NCBI GenBank assembly: GCA_051011595.1
Contig: JBPCTQ010000221.1
Coordinates: forward strand, 1-36,738
DNA: 36,738 nucleotides
Reading direction: 5' to 3'
From: JAOUEE01 sp051011595
Lineage (GTDB): Bacteria > Actinomycetota > Acidimicrobiia > Acidimicrobiales > SHLQ01
Position numbers and translations under genes: made by a program. Every line of letters begins with the position of its first letter. Position 1 is the stretch's first letter. Of the stretch, positions 22,726-31,078 are shown piece by piece. Under the pieces are notes generated by a model. That model made no database searches, was not told the DNA's origin, and saw only the letters and a list, made by a program, of their open reading frames with translations.

Positions 22726-24213
22726 TCAGGCGTGAGCCGCCAGCACGGCGTCGAGCTCGGCCGCGGTGGTCGGACCCAACGTGACCGGTTCGAGGTCGGT
22801 GGCCTCGCGGATCGACCGCAGCTCTTCGCCGGTGAACTCGCACTCGACATGGGTGGGATCGACCCCGTACAGCGCAGCCGAGTTCAGCCCGAGGATCTTG
22901 TCCTTCACCTCGGGAGTGAGGGCCGGATAGCCGTACTGCTCCTGGAACTGCTCGGTGATCTCGAAGGCCCGGAAGGCCTCGATCTGATCCTGGGGGCTGC
23001 CGTACCAGATCGAGTCGGTCCCCCACACCACCCGGTCCTCACCGAAGGCGTTCAACAACTTGCCCATGGTGTGGGCGGCCTGATCGGGATCGCTCATCAC
23101 CGACCGCCACGTGGAGCCCAGCTCGGCGTACACGTTGGCGCCGGGCCCGACGCCGGCTCCTTCGGCCGAAGCGATGAGCCGGTCGACACCACCGTTGGGG
23201 TTGGCCGGGTCGTACGGTCCTTCGACCACCCCCGACTCGAACCCGGAGTGATACACGACGAAGGAGATGTCGGGGTTGTCGACGGCAGCCGGGCCGATGT
23301 CGACGGGATCGGCCGGGTACCCGCCCCCGACCGACGAGAACCCCTTGTGAACACACACGATGGGCGGGCCGACCTCGCGGACCTGGTCGAGGAACCGACC
23401 CCCGATCTGGGGCAACGACGGATCAGCGTCGTCGAAGCGAAACGGCGTGCTGGCCGGAATGTGGGGGTACATCTTCCAGGCCGAGATGTCGAAGTCGGCG
23501 CGCAGCTGGGCCATTCCGGCCAACGCCTCGTCGGCATCGCCCACGTTCGGGGTGGCCATCCCATGGGCCAGGATCCGGTCGTGGTCGCAGAGGGCCTCGA
23601 CGATCGTGCGGGTCTGGGCCATCACCTCCGGAGAGAGCGGGTTGGGGTTCTCGAACACCGGAATGGCCGACAACACCACCAACGAGGTGTCGCTCTGCAG
23701 GAAGTAGAGGTCGAGAAAGGACTCGATGCTGAAGCACACGCGCGGGTCGTCCTCGCCACAGTTGGCCTGCGGAAAGAACTGCCCGGTGTAGGGCCCGCCG
23801 TCCCATTGCTCGTCGGGGGTGACCGCATAGTCGAGCAGATGCCCCTGCACATCCATCACGAACTGGGCGTCGTCGGCCAAGACGGTGGTGGCCACCTCGG
23901 GTTCGGTGGTGGAGGACGGAGGCAACGAGAACGTGCCGCCTGGTTCGGTCCCTTGGGTGGCCTGGCTCGACTCGCTGCTGCAGGCACTGAGCGTGAGCAG
24001 GGTGAGCGCCGAACCGCAGGCCGAACCGAGGAACCGCCGTCGGGACACACCCAGCCGGGCCGCGTGTTCATCGGCGGCGAGATTGGTTCGCCGGATGGTC
24101 TCGCGCACCACGGCACTGGGTGGCGGAGCCACGAACTCCCCGTTGCTGCAAGGGCCGAGCTTGATCGGCAGGCCGCCGTGTTGATTTCGGCGTGATCGAT
24201 TGAAGCCGGTCAT
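22726..24213 (-). CDS. Amidohydrolase-2 family protein, Tat-exported lipoprotein
   Basis: A 495-residue metal-dependent hydrolase-like TIM barrel. A twin-arginine signal SRRRFLGSACGSALTLLTLSAC (Arg-Arg about 58-60, lipobox Cys78) says it is folded in the cytoplasm and exported as a lipoprotein. Unusually, about 55 residues come before the twin-Arg motif. Possible metal or active-site residues: His in VQGHLLDYA, His in CVHKGFSS, His in VVYHSGFES and Asp in VVWGTDSIWYG. No known substrate can be named. ATG 24213 is used; an upstream open frame to 24387 lies inside gatB and is rejected. It is 29 bases after gatB, same strand. Confidence 0.85.
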   Translation of the reverse strand: MTGFNRSRRNQHGGLPIKLGPCSNGEFVAPPPSAVVRETIRRTNLAADEHAARLGVSRRRFLGSACGSALTLLTLSACSSESSQATQGTEPGGTFSLPPSSTTEPEVATTVLADDAQFVMDVQGHLLDYAVTPDEQWDGGPYTGQFFPQANCGEDDPRVCFSIESFLDLYFLQSDTSLVVLSAIPVFENPNPLSPEVMAQTRTIVEALCDHDRILAHGMATPNVGDADEALAGMAQLRADFDISAWKMYPHIPASTPFRFDDADPSLPQIGGRFLDQVREVGPPIVCVHKGFSSVGGGYPADPVDIGPAAVDNPDISFVVYHSGFESGVVEGPYDPANPNGGVDRLIASAEGAGVGPGANVYAELGSTWRSVMSDPDQAAHTMGKLLNAFGEDRVVWGTDSIWYGSPQDQIEAFRAFEITEQFQEQYGYPALTPEVKDKILGLNSAALYGVDPTHVECEFTGEELRSIREATDLEPVTLGPTTAAELDAVLAAHA

Positions 24214-24242
24214 GGCGTCAGTCTGGCAGAACTCGGCGGCGC

Positions 24243-25691
24243 TCAGCCTTCGTTGCGCCGACGATCGAGGATCTGAGCGACCACCTTGCCGTCGGCCTGC
24301 CCCTGGGTGGCCTTCATCACCTGACCGGTGAAGAAGCCGGCCATCTTCTTGGCGGCCTTCTCGTCGTCGCCGCAGAAGCGGGCCCACTCGTCGGGGCTGG
24401 CGGCGATGAGCTCGTCGATGGTGGATTCGAGTTCGTCGGTGTCGAGCGCTTCGAACCCTCGATCGGCGGCGATCGTGGCCGGGTCGCCGCCGCCGGCCAC
24501 CATCTCGGCCAACACGTCCTTGGTCTGGGTCGACGACAGTTGACCGTCGACCTCCATGACGACCAAGGCGGCAAACGCCTCGGGGGTGAGCGATCCGACA
24601 CCATCGGCCACGTTGTTGGTGAGGTGGATCAGGGCCCGGTTGCCGTCGGCTCCGGCTTCGATGGCGGCCAGGGCGAACTGGTCGTCGTTGCGGGCCACGA
24701 CCAGTGCCACCGCATCGGGGTCACCGCCCGACGCGATTGCCAGTGCCTCCCGTCGGGCCGCCGGCAGGAGCGGCTGGGCCGCGTCGATGGCGACGATCTC
24801 GTCGGGTGAGGGATCGAGGGGCACGAGGTCGGGTTCGGGGAAGTACCGGTAGTCGTCGGCATCCTCCTTGGAACGGCCCGGCTGGGTGCGCCCGCCCGCT
24901 TCGTCCCAGTGCCGGGTCTCCTGGCGGGGTGACTCGCCCGTCTCGTACAGGTCGATGTGACGCCGGGCCTCGTAGGCGATGGCCTTCCCCAACGAGCTCA
25001 GCGAGTTGATGTTCTTGATCTCGCATCGGGTGCGCAGCTCGTCGTGGCCGGCGGGTCGCACCGAGATGTTGGCGTCGACCCGCATCGAACCCTCCTCCAT
25101 CTTGGCGTCGCTGATGCCCAGCGCCACCACGATGGCCTGCAGCTCGGCCACGTAGGCCTTGGCCTGGTCGGCGGTGCAAATGTCGGGCCGGCTGACGATC
25201 TCGATGAGTGGCACCCCGGCCCGGTTGTAGTCGACCAGCGAGTACTCAGCCGTGGTGATGCGCCCATCGCCCCCGACATGGCTGCTCTTGCCGGTGTCTT
25301 CTTCGATGTGGGCCCGCTCGACGCCGATGACCGCCCCGTCGGGCAGGGCCAGCCGCCCGTCGGTGTTGGTGGGTCGGTCGTACTGGCTGACCTGATAGTC
25401 CTTGGGCATGTCGGGATAGAAGTAGTTCTTGCGGGCGAAGACGCTGGCGTTGACGTCGCACTCCAACGCCCGGCCCAACGCCATGGCATCGGCCACCGCC
25501 GCTTCGTTGACCACCGGCAACGAGCCGGGCAGACCGAGGCAGGTGGGGCACACGTTGGTGTTGGGCTCGGAGCCGAATTGGTTGCGGCATCCACAGAACA
25601 GCTTGGTCTCGGTGGCCAGCTCGCAGTGCACCTCGAGCCCGCACACCAGCTCCCACTCGTCGGGCAACGACGGTTCGTGTGGCCGAGTCAT
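24243..25691 (-). CDS. gatB: Asp-tRNA(Asn)/Glu-tRNA(Gln) amidotransferase subunit B
   Basis: Kinase and tRNA-binding subunit of GatCAB, which converts Glu-tRNA(Gln) or Asp-tRNA(Asn) to the amide form. It has 482 residues: GLEVHCEL near the N-terminus, zinc-site cysteines in LFCGC and VCPTCLG, YFYPDMPKDYQVSQYD, then the helical and GatB/YqeY tail that ends with FFTGQVMKATQGQADGKVV. ATG 25691 overlaps the gatA stop by four bases. A longer open frame to 25859 lies inside gatA and is not used. Confidence 0.97.
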   Translation of the reverse strand: MTRPHEPSLPDEWELVCGLEVHCELATETKLFCGCRNQFGSEPNTNVCPTCLGLPGSLPVVNEAAVADAMALGRALECDVNASVFARKNYFYPDMPKDYQVSQYDRPTNTDGRLALPDGAVIGVERAHIEEDTGKSSHVGGDGRITTAEYSLVDYNRAGVPLIEIVSRPDICTADQAKAYVAELQAIVVALGISDAKMEEGSMRVDANISVRPAGHDELRTRCEIKNINSLSSLGKAIAYEARRHIDLYETGESPRQETRHWDEAGGRTQPGRSKEDADDYRYFPEPDLVPLDPSPDEIVAIDAAQPLLPAARREALAIASGGDPDAVALVVARNDDQFALAAIEAGADGNRALIHLTNNVADGVGSLTPEAFAALVVMEVDGQLSSTQTKDVLAEMVAGGGDPATIAADRGFEALDTDELESTIDELIAASPDEWARFCGDDEKAAKKMAGFFTGQVMKATQGQADGKVVAQILDRRRNEG

Positions 25692-27139
25692 GATCGATCC
25701 CCTGCGGCCGCCGCCTCCAACACCGCCGCGGCCCGGAACATCAAGGGTTCCTGTTGCATCGGGGCCAACACCTGCACACCCACCGGCAGCCCGTCGTCGC
25801 CCACACCGAACGGCACCGAGATGGCCGGATGGCCGGCCAGGTTGGACGGGATGGTGCACACGTCGTTGAGGTACATCATGAGCGGATCGGCGGTCTTGGC
25901 CCCCAGCTCGAAGGCAGTGGTGGGAGACGTCGGCGCCAACAGCAGGTCGAAGTCGTCGTAGGCCCGGGTGAAGTCGTCGATGATGAGGGTGCGCACCTTC
26001 TGGGCCTTGCCGTAGTAGGCGTCGTAGTACCCGGCCGACAGGGCGTAGGTACCCAACATGATGCGTCGCTTCACCTCGGCGCCGAATCCGGCCGTACGCG
26101 TGTTGGCGTTCATCTGATGGGTGTTGTGGCCATCGACCCGCAGGCCGTAGCGCACACCGTCGTAGCGAGCCAGGTTGCTGGAGGCCTCCGCTGGGGCGAT
26201 GAGGTAATACGCCGACACCCCGTACACCGCAGCCGGAACCGACGCCGTGCCCACCGTGGCCCCGGCCGACTCGAGCGCGGACGCCGCGGCTCCGAGCCGG
26301 GTCACCACGTCGGCGGCGATACCTTCCACCGAGCCGGTGGATCGGTCACCGGACAACTCGCCGATGATGCCGATGCGCAACCCCTCGACCCCACGATCCA
26401 GCTCGGCGGTGACACCGACGACCGGCTCGGGAATCGACGTGGAGTCGAGTGGATCGTGACCACCGATCACTTCCAGCACCGTGGCCGCGTCGGCGACGGT
26501 GCGAGTGAAGGGACCGATCTGGTCGAGCGAGCTGGCGAAGGCCATCAGGCCATAGCGGGAGACCCCGCCGTAGGAGGGTTTGAGGCCCACCACCCCACAC
26601 AACGATGCCGGTTGACGGATCGAACCACCGGTGTCGGACCCCAGTCCGACGGCCGCGAATTCGGCGGCCACCGCCGCCGCGCTTCCTCCCGACGATCCAC
26701 CGGGCACCCGAGTGAGATCGTGGGGGTTGCGGGTGGGACCGAAGGCCGAGTTCTCGGTGGAGCTGCCCATGGCGAACTCGTCGAGGTTGGTCTTGCCCAC
26801 CAACACTGCTCCCGCCTCGTGCAGGCGCGTGACCACCGTGGCGTCGTACGGGGGGCGCCAGTCGTCGAGGATCTTGGACCCCGCGGTGGTGGGGATACCC
26901 CGCGTGCACATGTTGTCCTTGAGCACGATGGGTACGCCGGCCAGCGGGCCGGGGTCGATGCCCTCGCCAACGGATGCGTCGACCGCGGCCGCTTGAGCCC
27001 GAGCCACCTCGTCGGTGACCAGGTTGAAGGCGTGGACCTCGGGTTCGCGAGCGTTGATGCGGGCCAGGTGTTCGTCGAGCACCTCGACGGCCGACCGTTC
27101 ACCCGACCGCACATCGGCCGCGATGTCGAGCGCGGTCAC
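25688..27139 (-). CDS. gatA: Asp-tRNA(Asn)/Glu-tRNA(Gln) amidotransferase subunit A
   Basis: Glutaminase subunit that releases ammonia for GatB. It has 483 residues of the amidase-signature family with the full triad: Lys74 (VLKDN), cis-Ser149 (PGGSSGGS) and nucleophile Ser173 (SDTGGSIRQPA). GTG 27139 overlaps the gatC stop (GTGA), so C, A and B are translated in series. Typical length and order. Confidence 0.97.
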   Translation of the reverse strand: MTALDIAADVRSGERSAVEVLDEHLARINAREPEVHAFNLVTDEVARAQAAAVDASVGEGIDPGPLAGVPIVLKDNMCTRGIPTTAGSKILDDWRPPYDATVVTRLHEAGAVLVGKTNLDEFAMGSSTENSAFGPTRNPHDLTRVPGGSSGGSAAAVAAEFAAVGLGSDTGGSIRQPASLCGVVGLKPSYGGVSRYGLMAFASSLDQIGPFTRTVADAATVLEVIGGHDPLDSTSIPEPVVGVTAELDRGVEGLRIGIIGELSGDRSTGSVEGIAADVVTRLGAAASALESAGATVGTASVPAAVYGVSAYYLIAPAEASSNLARYDGVRYGLRVDGHNTHQMNANTRTAGFGAEVKRRIMLGTYALSAGYYDAYYGKAQKVRTLIIDDFTRAYDDFDLLLAPTSPTTAFELGAKTADPLMMYLNDVCTIPSNLAGHPAISVPFGVGDDGLPVGVQVLAPMQQEPLMFRAAAVLEAAAAGDRS

Positions 27140-27456
27140 GGTTGTTCACCCAGCGCCGGCGGCACCCGAAACCGGTGGTCTTCGACTGCCGGGGCCTGGG
27201 CCAACACTTCGGACCGGTCGATCGAGGGGGTCACCACATCGGGGCGGGTCACGTTCTCGAGACCGTACGGGTGCTGGGTGGGTGCCACGTCGTCGACATC
27301 GAGCGCTTCGACGTCGCGGGCATGATCGAGCACCGCGGCCAACTGTCCGGTGAACTGGTCGAGCTCGTCGTCGGACAATTCGAGCAGCGCCAGTTTGGCC
27401 ACGTGGGCCACGTCGTCGCGGGTGAGTCGGTCAGCACCACCATCGGATTCGGGCAT
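27136..27456 (-). CDS. gatC: Asp-tRNA(Asn)/Glu-tRNA(Gln) amidotransferase subunit C
   Basis: Small belt-like subunit (106 residues) that stabilises GatA-GatB. LTRDDVAHVAKLALLELSDDELDQFTGQL is the family's N-terminal helix pair, and MPES is a short extension before it. The C-terminal half contains RPDVVTPSIDR, the usual RxD segment. First gene of gatCAB, with a leaderless-type -10 box just upstream. Confidence 0.95.
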   Translation of the reverse strand: MPESDGGADRLTRDDVAHVAKLALLELSDDELDQFTGQLAAVLDHARDVEALDVDDVAPTQHPYGLENVTRPDVVTPSIDRSEVLAQAPAVEDHRFRVPPALGEQP

Positions 27457-27463
27457 GGCCGAC

Positions 27464-27469
27464 AGGATA
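27464..27469 (-). promoter_or_regulatory. -10 box giving a leaderless gatC transcript
   Basis: TATCCT on the minus strand, 7 bases before ATG 27456, without a Shine-Dalgarno sequence. Confidence 0.5.
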
Positions 27470-27506
27470 CGGAGGGCCAGGGTCGGGGCGACGCTCTTTT
27501 GACGAG

Positions 27507-27512
27507 TAGCCT
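27507..27512 (+). promoter_or_regulatory. -10 box for the SCP2 gene
   Basis: TAGCCT, 6 bases before GTG 27519. Divergent from the gatC promoter, with 37 bases between the two boxes. Confidence 0.45.
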
Positions 27513-27518
27513 CGCCCC

Positions 27519-27950
27519 GTGGCTCGTCACCCTTTCCTCAGCCCCGAATGGATCGATGCCGCCCGCCACATTCGGGACGACTACGCCGACCAACTCGACG
27601 GTCCGCCCATGTCGATGCGGGCCAACGTGGTGGTGAACGATCCGCCCTTCGCCGACGAGGCCGTGCACGGTCACATCGACACGTCGGGGGGCGCCACCAT
27701 CATCGAAGACGGCCATCTCGACGACCCCGAGCTCACCATCGAAGTGCCGTACGCCGTGGCGCTGGCCATCTTCGTCGAACGCAACCCCCAGGCCGCCATG
27801 AGTGCGTTCCTCGAAGGAAAGATCAAGGTCACCGGCGACGTGTCGAAACTGTTGGCCATCCAGCCGCCACCCGACCAGGACAGTGCCGTCGGGGTGGCCC
27901 GCGAGGTGGCCCGACGACTCGACGAGATCACCGAGCCGCCCTCCGACTGA
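27519..27950 (+). CDS. SCP2 sterol-binding domain protein
   Basis: A 143-residue soluble protein consisting almost only of an SCP2-type lipid-binding fold: VPYAVALAIFVERNPQAAMSAFLEGKIKVTGDVSKLLAIQ near the C-terminus contains the family's GKIKVxGD motif. Such single-domain proteins bind fatty-acyl chains or sterols in a hydrophobic tunnel. GTG 27519 is set by the TAGCCT box in front. Convergent with the kinase gene 15 bases away. The ligand is unknown. Confidence 0.82.
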   Translation: MARHPFLSPEWIDAARHIRDDYADQLDGPPMSMRANVVVNDPPFADEAVHGHIDTSGGATIIEDGHLDDPELTIEVPYAVALAIFVERNPQAAMSAFLEGKIKVTGDVSKLLAIQPPPDQDSAVGVAREVARRLDEITEPPSD

Positions 27951-27965
27951 TCGAACGCCCGCCGT

Positions 27966-29894
27966 TCAGTCGTCGCCGCGGGAACTGAGCTCGACACACT
28001 CGCCGGGCTGGGCCAGCTCGCCCCCGATGGGATCCTGGCCGATGACCACACCATTGGGTGGCCCGTCGACGCCGTCACACACCGACAGACCCACTTCTTC
28101 GATGGCCGACTCGGCTTCGTCGACCGAGTCACCGATGACCGTTGGCACCTCGATGGGCTCACGACCCTCCGAGACCCACACCGTGACCGTGATGCCCACT
28201 GCCACCTCGGTGCCGCCCGCGGGGTCGAGCCGGGTGACCTCACCCTCGACCACCGTGTCGCTGAACTCGGTGCGGCACCGCACTTCCAGGCGGAGATCCT
28301 GCAGCAGGGCCGTGGCGTCGTCGCAGGTGAGGCCACTCACGCTGTCGGGCAACAAGCGCGGTTCGGGACCCGCGGACACCAGGTACCGAACCGCTTCGCC
28401 CTTCGGAATGTCGGTCTTGCCTTCATCGAACCCGATGACCAGCCCTTCCTCGATGGTCTCGTGCGGGGTCGGCACCCCCTCGCCAAGCACCAGCTCGACG
28501 GCCACCAGGCGGCGTTCGAGCTCTTCGGGGGTGATGCCGGAGATGTCGTCGAGTGCGGTGAGCGACACCGTTGTGGGCCCCCGCGAGAACCAGATCTCGA
28601 TGATCTCCCCTTCGGCCAGCGACGTGCCGGCCACCGGCTCGGTGCGGACCACTTCGCCCTCGGCCACATCGTCGGATCGGTCCAGCTTCGGGTCGAGCAC
28701 CCAGTTGTTGTCGGCCACCAAGCCCAGTGCCTGGTCTTCGGTCATGCCGGCCATCTCGGGCACGTCGTGGCTCTGGGTGACCGTCGCCTGGTAGGCGAAC
28801 CATCCGCCGACCCCCACCGCGGCCAGCAGGGCGGCGAACACCAGGGCCCAGAGGGCACGCCGGGGTGGCGGACCGTCGTCGGCGCCCCCCACCACGGCCC
28901 GCGGGCCCTCGGGGGTGAGGGCGGCGGCGGGTTCGGCGTCGTCGGGGACGGGCCCGTCGATGGCGGCGTCGTCGTCGGTGGGGCTGGGCGCCATCATCGT
29001 GGGGTCGCGGTCGACCATCACCCCCGCACCCACTGCCATGGTGTCGACCGTTGGTATCGGTTTGGGCCGGGGCAGTTCCTCGGCGGCGGCCATCAGCGCC
29101 ACACCGAACTCGCCGGCGTCGGGCCGATCCTCGGGATCGGGGGCACCCGCCCGTTCGATCGATTGCCGCAGTGGTCCCAGCTCGTCGGACACGGGGAGGG
29201 GCTGATCGACCCGGGCCATCAGCGTGCCGAGGGTGGTGTCGGCGCCGAAGGGAACCGTGCCGGTGACCACCTCGACCAGCACCAGCGCGAGGGCGTAGAC
29301 GTCGCTCTTCCCGGTGAGCGACTGACCCTGAGCCTGCTCAGGGCTGGCGTAGCGAGCCGTGCCCACCACCGTGCCGTGGGGTTCGGTCCAGCCGGCCTCG
29401 GCCAGCGCCCGGGCCAGGCCGAAATCGGCGATCCGCAACCGCCGTTCCTCGTCGAAGATGAGGTTGCCCGGTTTGATGTCGCGGTGCACCAGGCCGCGCC
29501 GATGGGCGAAGTCGAGACCGCGGACGGCATCGAGGCCCACCACCAGGGCCTGGCTGGGGGTGAGCAGGTGCCCGGCATCGAGCACGGCCCGCAGTGTGCC
29601 GCCGCTGAGATACTCACACACCAGGTACGGCACCCCGTCGTGACCCCAGTCGTACACCGACATCACGTTGGGATGGTTCAGGGCACCCGCGGCCTGGGCC
29701 TCGGATCGGAAACGTTTGAGGAAAACCTCGTCGTCGGCGAGGGTGGGGTGCAACATCTTGACCGCCACCCGACGGCGCAAGGTGGTGTCGTCGGCCAGGA
29801 ACACCTGACTGGAGGCGCCGGTCCCCAGTGGGGCGATGAGCCGGTAGCGGTCACCGAGGACGCGCCCCACCTGATCACTGACGGGCGTAACCAC
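27966..29894 (-). CDS. PASTA-domain serine/threonine protein kinase (PknB-like)
   Basis: A 642-residue receptor kinase. The kinase domain has the Gly loop LGTGASSQVF, Lys46 (VAVKML), catalytic HRDIKPGN (Asp139), DFGLA (Asp157) and GTARYASPEQAQG. An acidic juxtamembrane region is followed by one helix (ALWALVFAALLAAVGVGGWFAY, near 350-370) and four extracellular PASTA repeats up to the C-terminus. PASTA repeats bind muropeptide or lipid II fragments in PknB/StkP, so a role in cell-wall growth control is likely. The third and fourth repeats each contain two Cys, possible disulfides. GTG 29894 is chosen for the TAGCCT box 6 bases upstream. It is not next to fts/rod genes as classical pknB is, so no symbol is given. 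Confidence 0.93.
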   Translation of the reverse strand: MVTPVSDQVGRVLGDRYRLIAPLGTGASSQVFLADDTTLRRRVAVKMLHPTLADDEVFLKRFRSEAQAAGALNHPNVMSVYDWGHDGVPYLVCEYLSGGTLRAVLDAGHLLTPSQALVVGLDAVRGLDFAHRRGLVHRDIKPGNLIFDEERRLRIADFGLARALAEAGWTEPHGTVVGTARYASPEQAQGQSLTGKSDVYALALVLVEVVTGTVPFGADTTLGTLMARVDQPLPVSDELGPLRQSIERAGAPDPEDRPDAGEFGVALMAAAEELPRPKPIPTVDTMAVGAGVMVDRDPTMMAPSPTDDDAAIDGPVPDDAEPAAALTPEGPRAVVGGADDGPPPRRALWALVFAALLAAVGVGGWFAYQATVTQSHDVPEMAGMTEDQALGLVADNNWVLDPKLDRSDDVAEGEVVRTEPVAGTSLAEGEIIEIWFSRGPTTVSLTALDDISGITPEELERRLVAVELVLGEGVPTPHETIEEGLVIGFDEGKTDIPKGEAVRYLVSAGPEPRLLPDSVSGLTCDDATALLQDLRLEVRCRTEFSDTVVEGEVTRLDPAGGTEVAVGITVTVWVSEGREPIEVPTVIGDSVDEAESAIEEVGLSVCDGVDGPPNGVVIGQDPIGGELAQPGECVELSSRGDD

Positions 29895-29900
29895 ACAGCG

Positions 29901-29906
29901 AGGCTA
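29901..29906 (-). promoter_or_regulatory. -10 box giving a leaderless kinase transcript
   Basis: TAGCCT on the minus strand, 6 bases before GTG 29894. Confidence 0.45.
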
Positions 29907-29991
29907 CAAGCGCGCCGCCGGTGATCGGTGGCACCGGTCAGGCGTCACCCGACACGACGTATCCGGTGGTGGCGGGCGAGAATGGAGGATC

Positions 29992-30405
29992 ATGACCCGC
30001 CAGCAACGCCTCGTGGTCGCCCTCCTGCTCAGCGCCGGAGCCGCGTGCTTCGTGATGCTGGCGCTGTTCTACAACGACCCCGGTTCGACCCAGGACCGCA
30101 GCGTCGAGGAGAACCTGGCCGTGGAGCAGCTCTTCCCCGCCCGCGAAGCCCAGGCCGTGCAGCAACAAGAGGTGGGCATCGACCTGGCCACGGGATTCGA
30201 CGGCTCGCTGGTGATCGCCGGTACCCCGATTCCCGCGGCGCAGACGCACGGCGTGGAACAGCTCAACCAGGTGTTGTTCCGCCCCGGGCCGGGTCAGGTG
30301 TTCGAGCGGCTGCCGGCCGGGCAGGTGTGCGCCAGCGCCACCTACCAGTCGATCGAGGACCCCACCGAGGTGGGGGCCATCGACTGGTGCTTCACCGTCA
30401 ACTGA
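29992..30405 (+). CDS. Small membrane-anchored or secreted protein of unknown function
   Basis: 137 residues with one N-terminal hydrophobic helix (LVVALLLSAGAACFVMLALFY, about 7-27) acting as anchor or uncleaved signal. The exported part contains two Cys (QVCASATY and DWCFTVN) that could form a disulfide. No family recognised. ATG 29992 follows GGAGG closely. Its last eight bases overlap the end of the convergent HAD gene. Confidence 0.72.
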   Translation: MTRQQRLVVALLLSAGAACFVMLALFYNDPGSTQDRSVEENLAVEQLFPAREAQAVQQQEVGIDLATGFDGSLVIAGTPIPAAQTHGVEQLNQVLFRPGPGQVFERLPAGQVCASATYQSIEDPTEVGAIDWCFTVN

Positions 30406-31078
30406 GCGACGGGTCGGGGGCCGGTTCGGGTCCGCCCAGCGCCAGCAGATCACGCAACTCATCGGCCGCCGTCATGGCGTTCTCTTCGGGCACCCACACG
30501 GTGGTGAGACCCAAGTCTTGCGCGGCGGCGACGTTGCCGGGCATGTCGTCGACGAAGACCGCCTGCGTCGCCGGCACCCCCACCCGCTCGAGGGCCAAGC
30601 GGTAGATGGCCGGACTCGGCTTGCGCACACCGACCGCGCTGGAGTCGATGACCTCGTCGAACAGCTCGTCGATGGGCAACAGCGAACGCCATCCGTCGCC
30701 GAACTCGGCCACGTTGTTGGTGACCAGCGCGGTGCGCAGGCCAGCGGCCCGAGTGTCGCGCACCACGTCGACCATCGCACTGCGATCCTCCTGGGCCATC
30801 GCCCCGGCGAGGAACGAGAACGGATTCTCCCGATCGAGCTCGAATCCCTGGGCCTCGGCCTCTGCGGCGATGGACGCCATGGCATCAGCCAGCGACAGCT
30901 CGCCCCGCTCGAGTCGGTGCCAGGCATGGTCGGTGTCGCGGTCGTAGGGCCCGAAGATGGCGTGGAGCACCGCATCCCCGTCGAGATCGCGTTCGGCGGC
31001 CCAGGCTCGGACCCCGGCGAAGGGTGATGCGGTGAACACACCCCCGAAGTCCCACAACACTGCTCGGTACTCGGTCAT
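30398..31078 (-). CDS. HAD family hydrolase (HAD-IA, YihX-like)
   Basis: A 226-residue phosphatase-like protein. Motif I is VLWDFGGVF, with nucleophile Asp10; the usual acid at +2 is Gly, as in YihX-type members (DxGxV). Motif II is ALVTNN, motif III the Lys in VRKPSPAIY and motif IV FVDDMPGN. A helical cap lies between motifs I and II. It most likely acts on a small sugar phosphate, but the substrate is not readable. The ATG overlaps the ligA stop (ATGA), so it is translated behind ligA; an open frame upstream to 31420 lies inside ligA and is not used. Confidence 0.9.
   Translation of the reverse strand: MTEYRAVLWDFGGVFTASPFAGVRAWAAERDLDGDAVLHAIFGPYDRDTDHAWHRLERGELSLADAMASIAAEAEAQGFELDRENPFSFLAGAMAQEDRSAMVDVVRDTRAAGLRTALVTNNVAEFGDGWRSLLPIDELFDEVIDSSAVGVRKPSPAIYRLALERVGVPATQAVFVDDMPGNVAAAQDLGLTTVWVPEENAMTAADELRDLLALGGPEPAPDPSLS

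Noticed and set aside
25692..25859. N-terminal extension of gatB to ATG 25859
   Set aside because: It lies within gatA in another frame, is Gly/Arg-rich, and the ATGA overlap at 25688-25691 gives a standard gatB start.
28461..29924. A long plus-strand frame opposite the PASTA kinase
   Set aside because: Gly/His/Val-rich translation without motifs, wholly antisense to an intact kinase gene.
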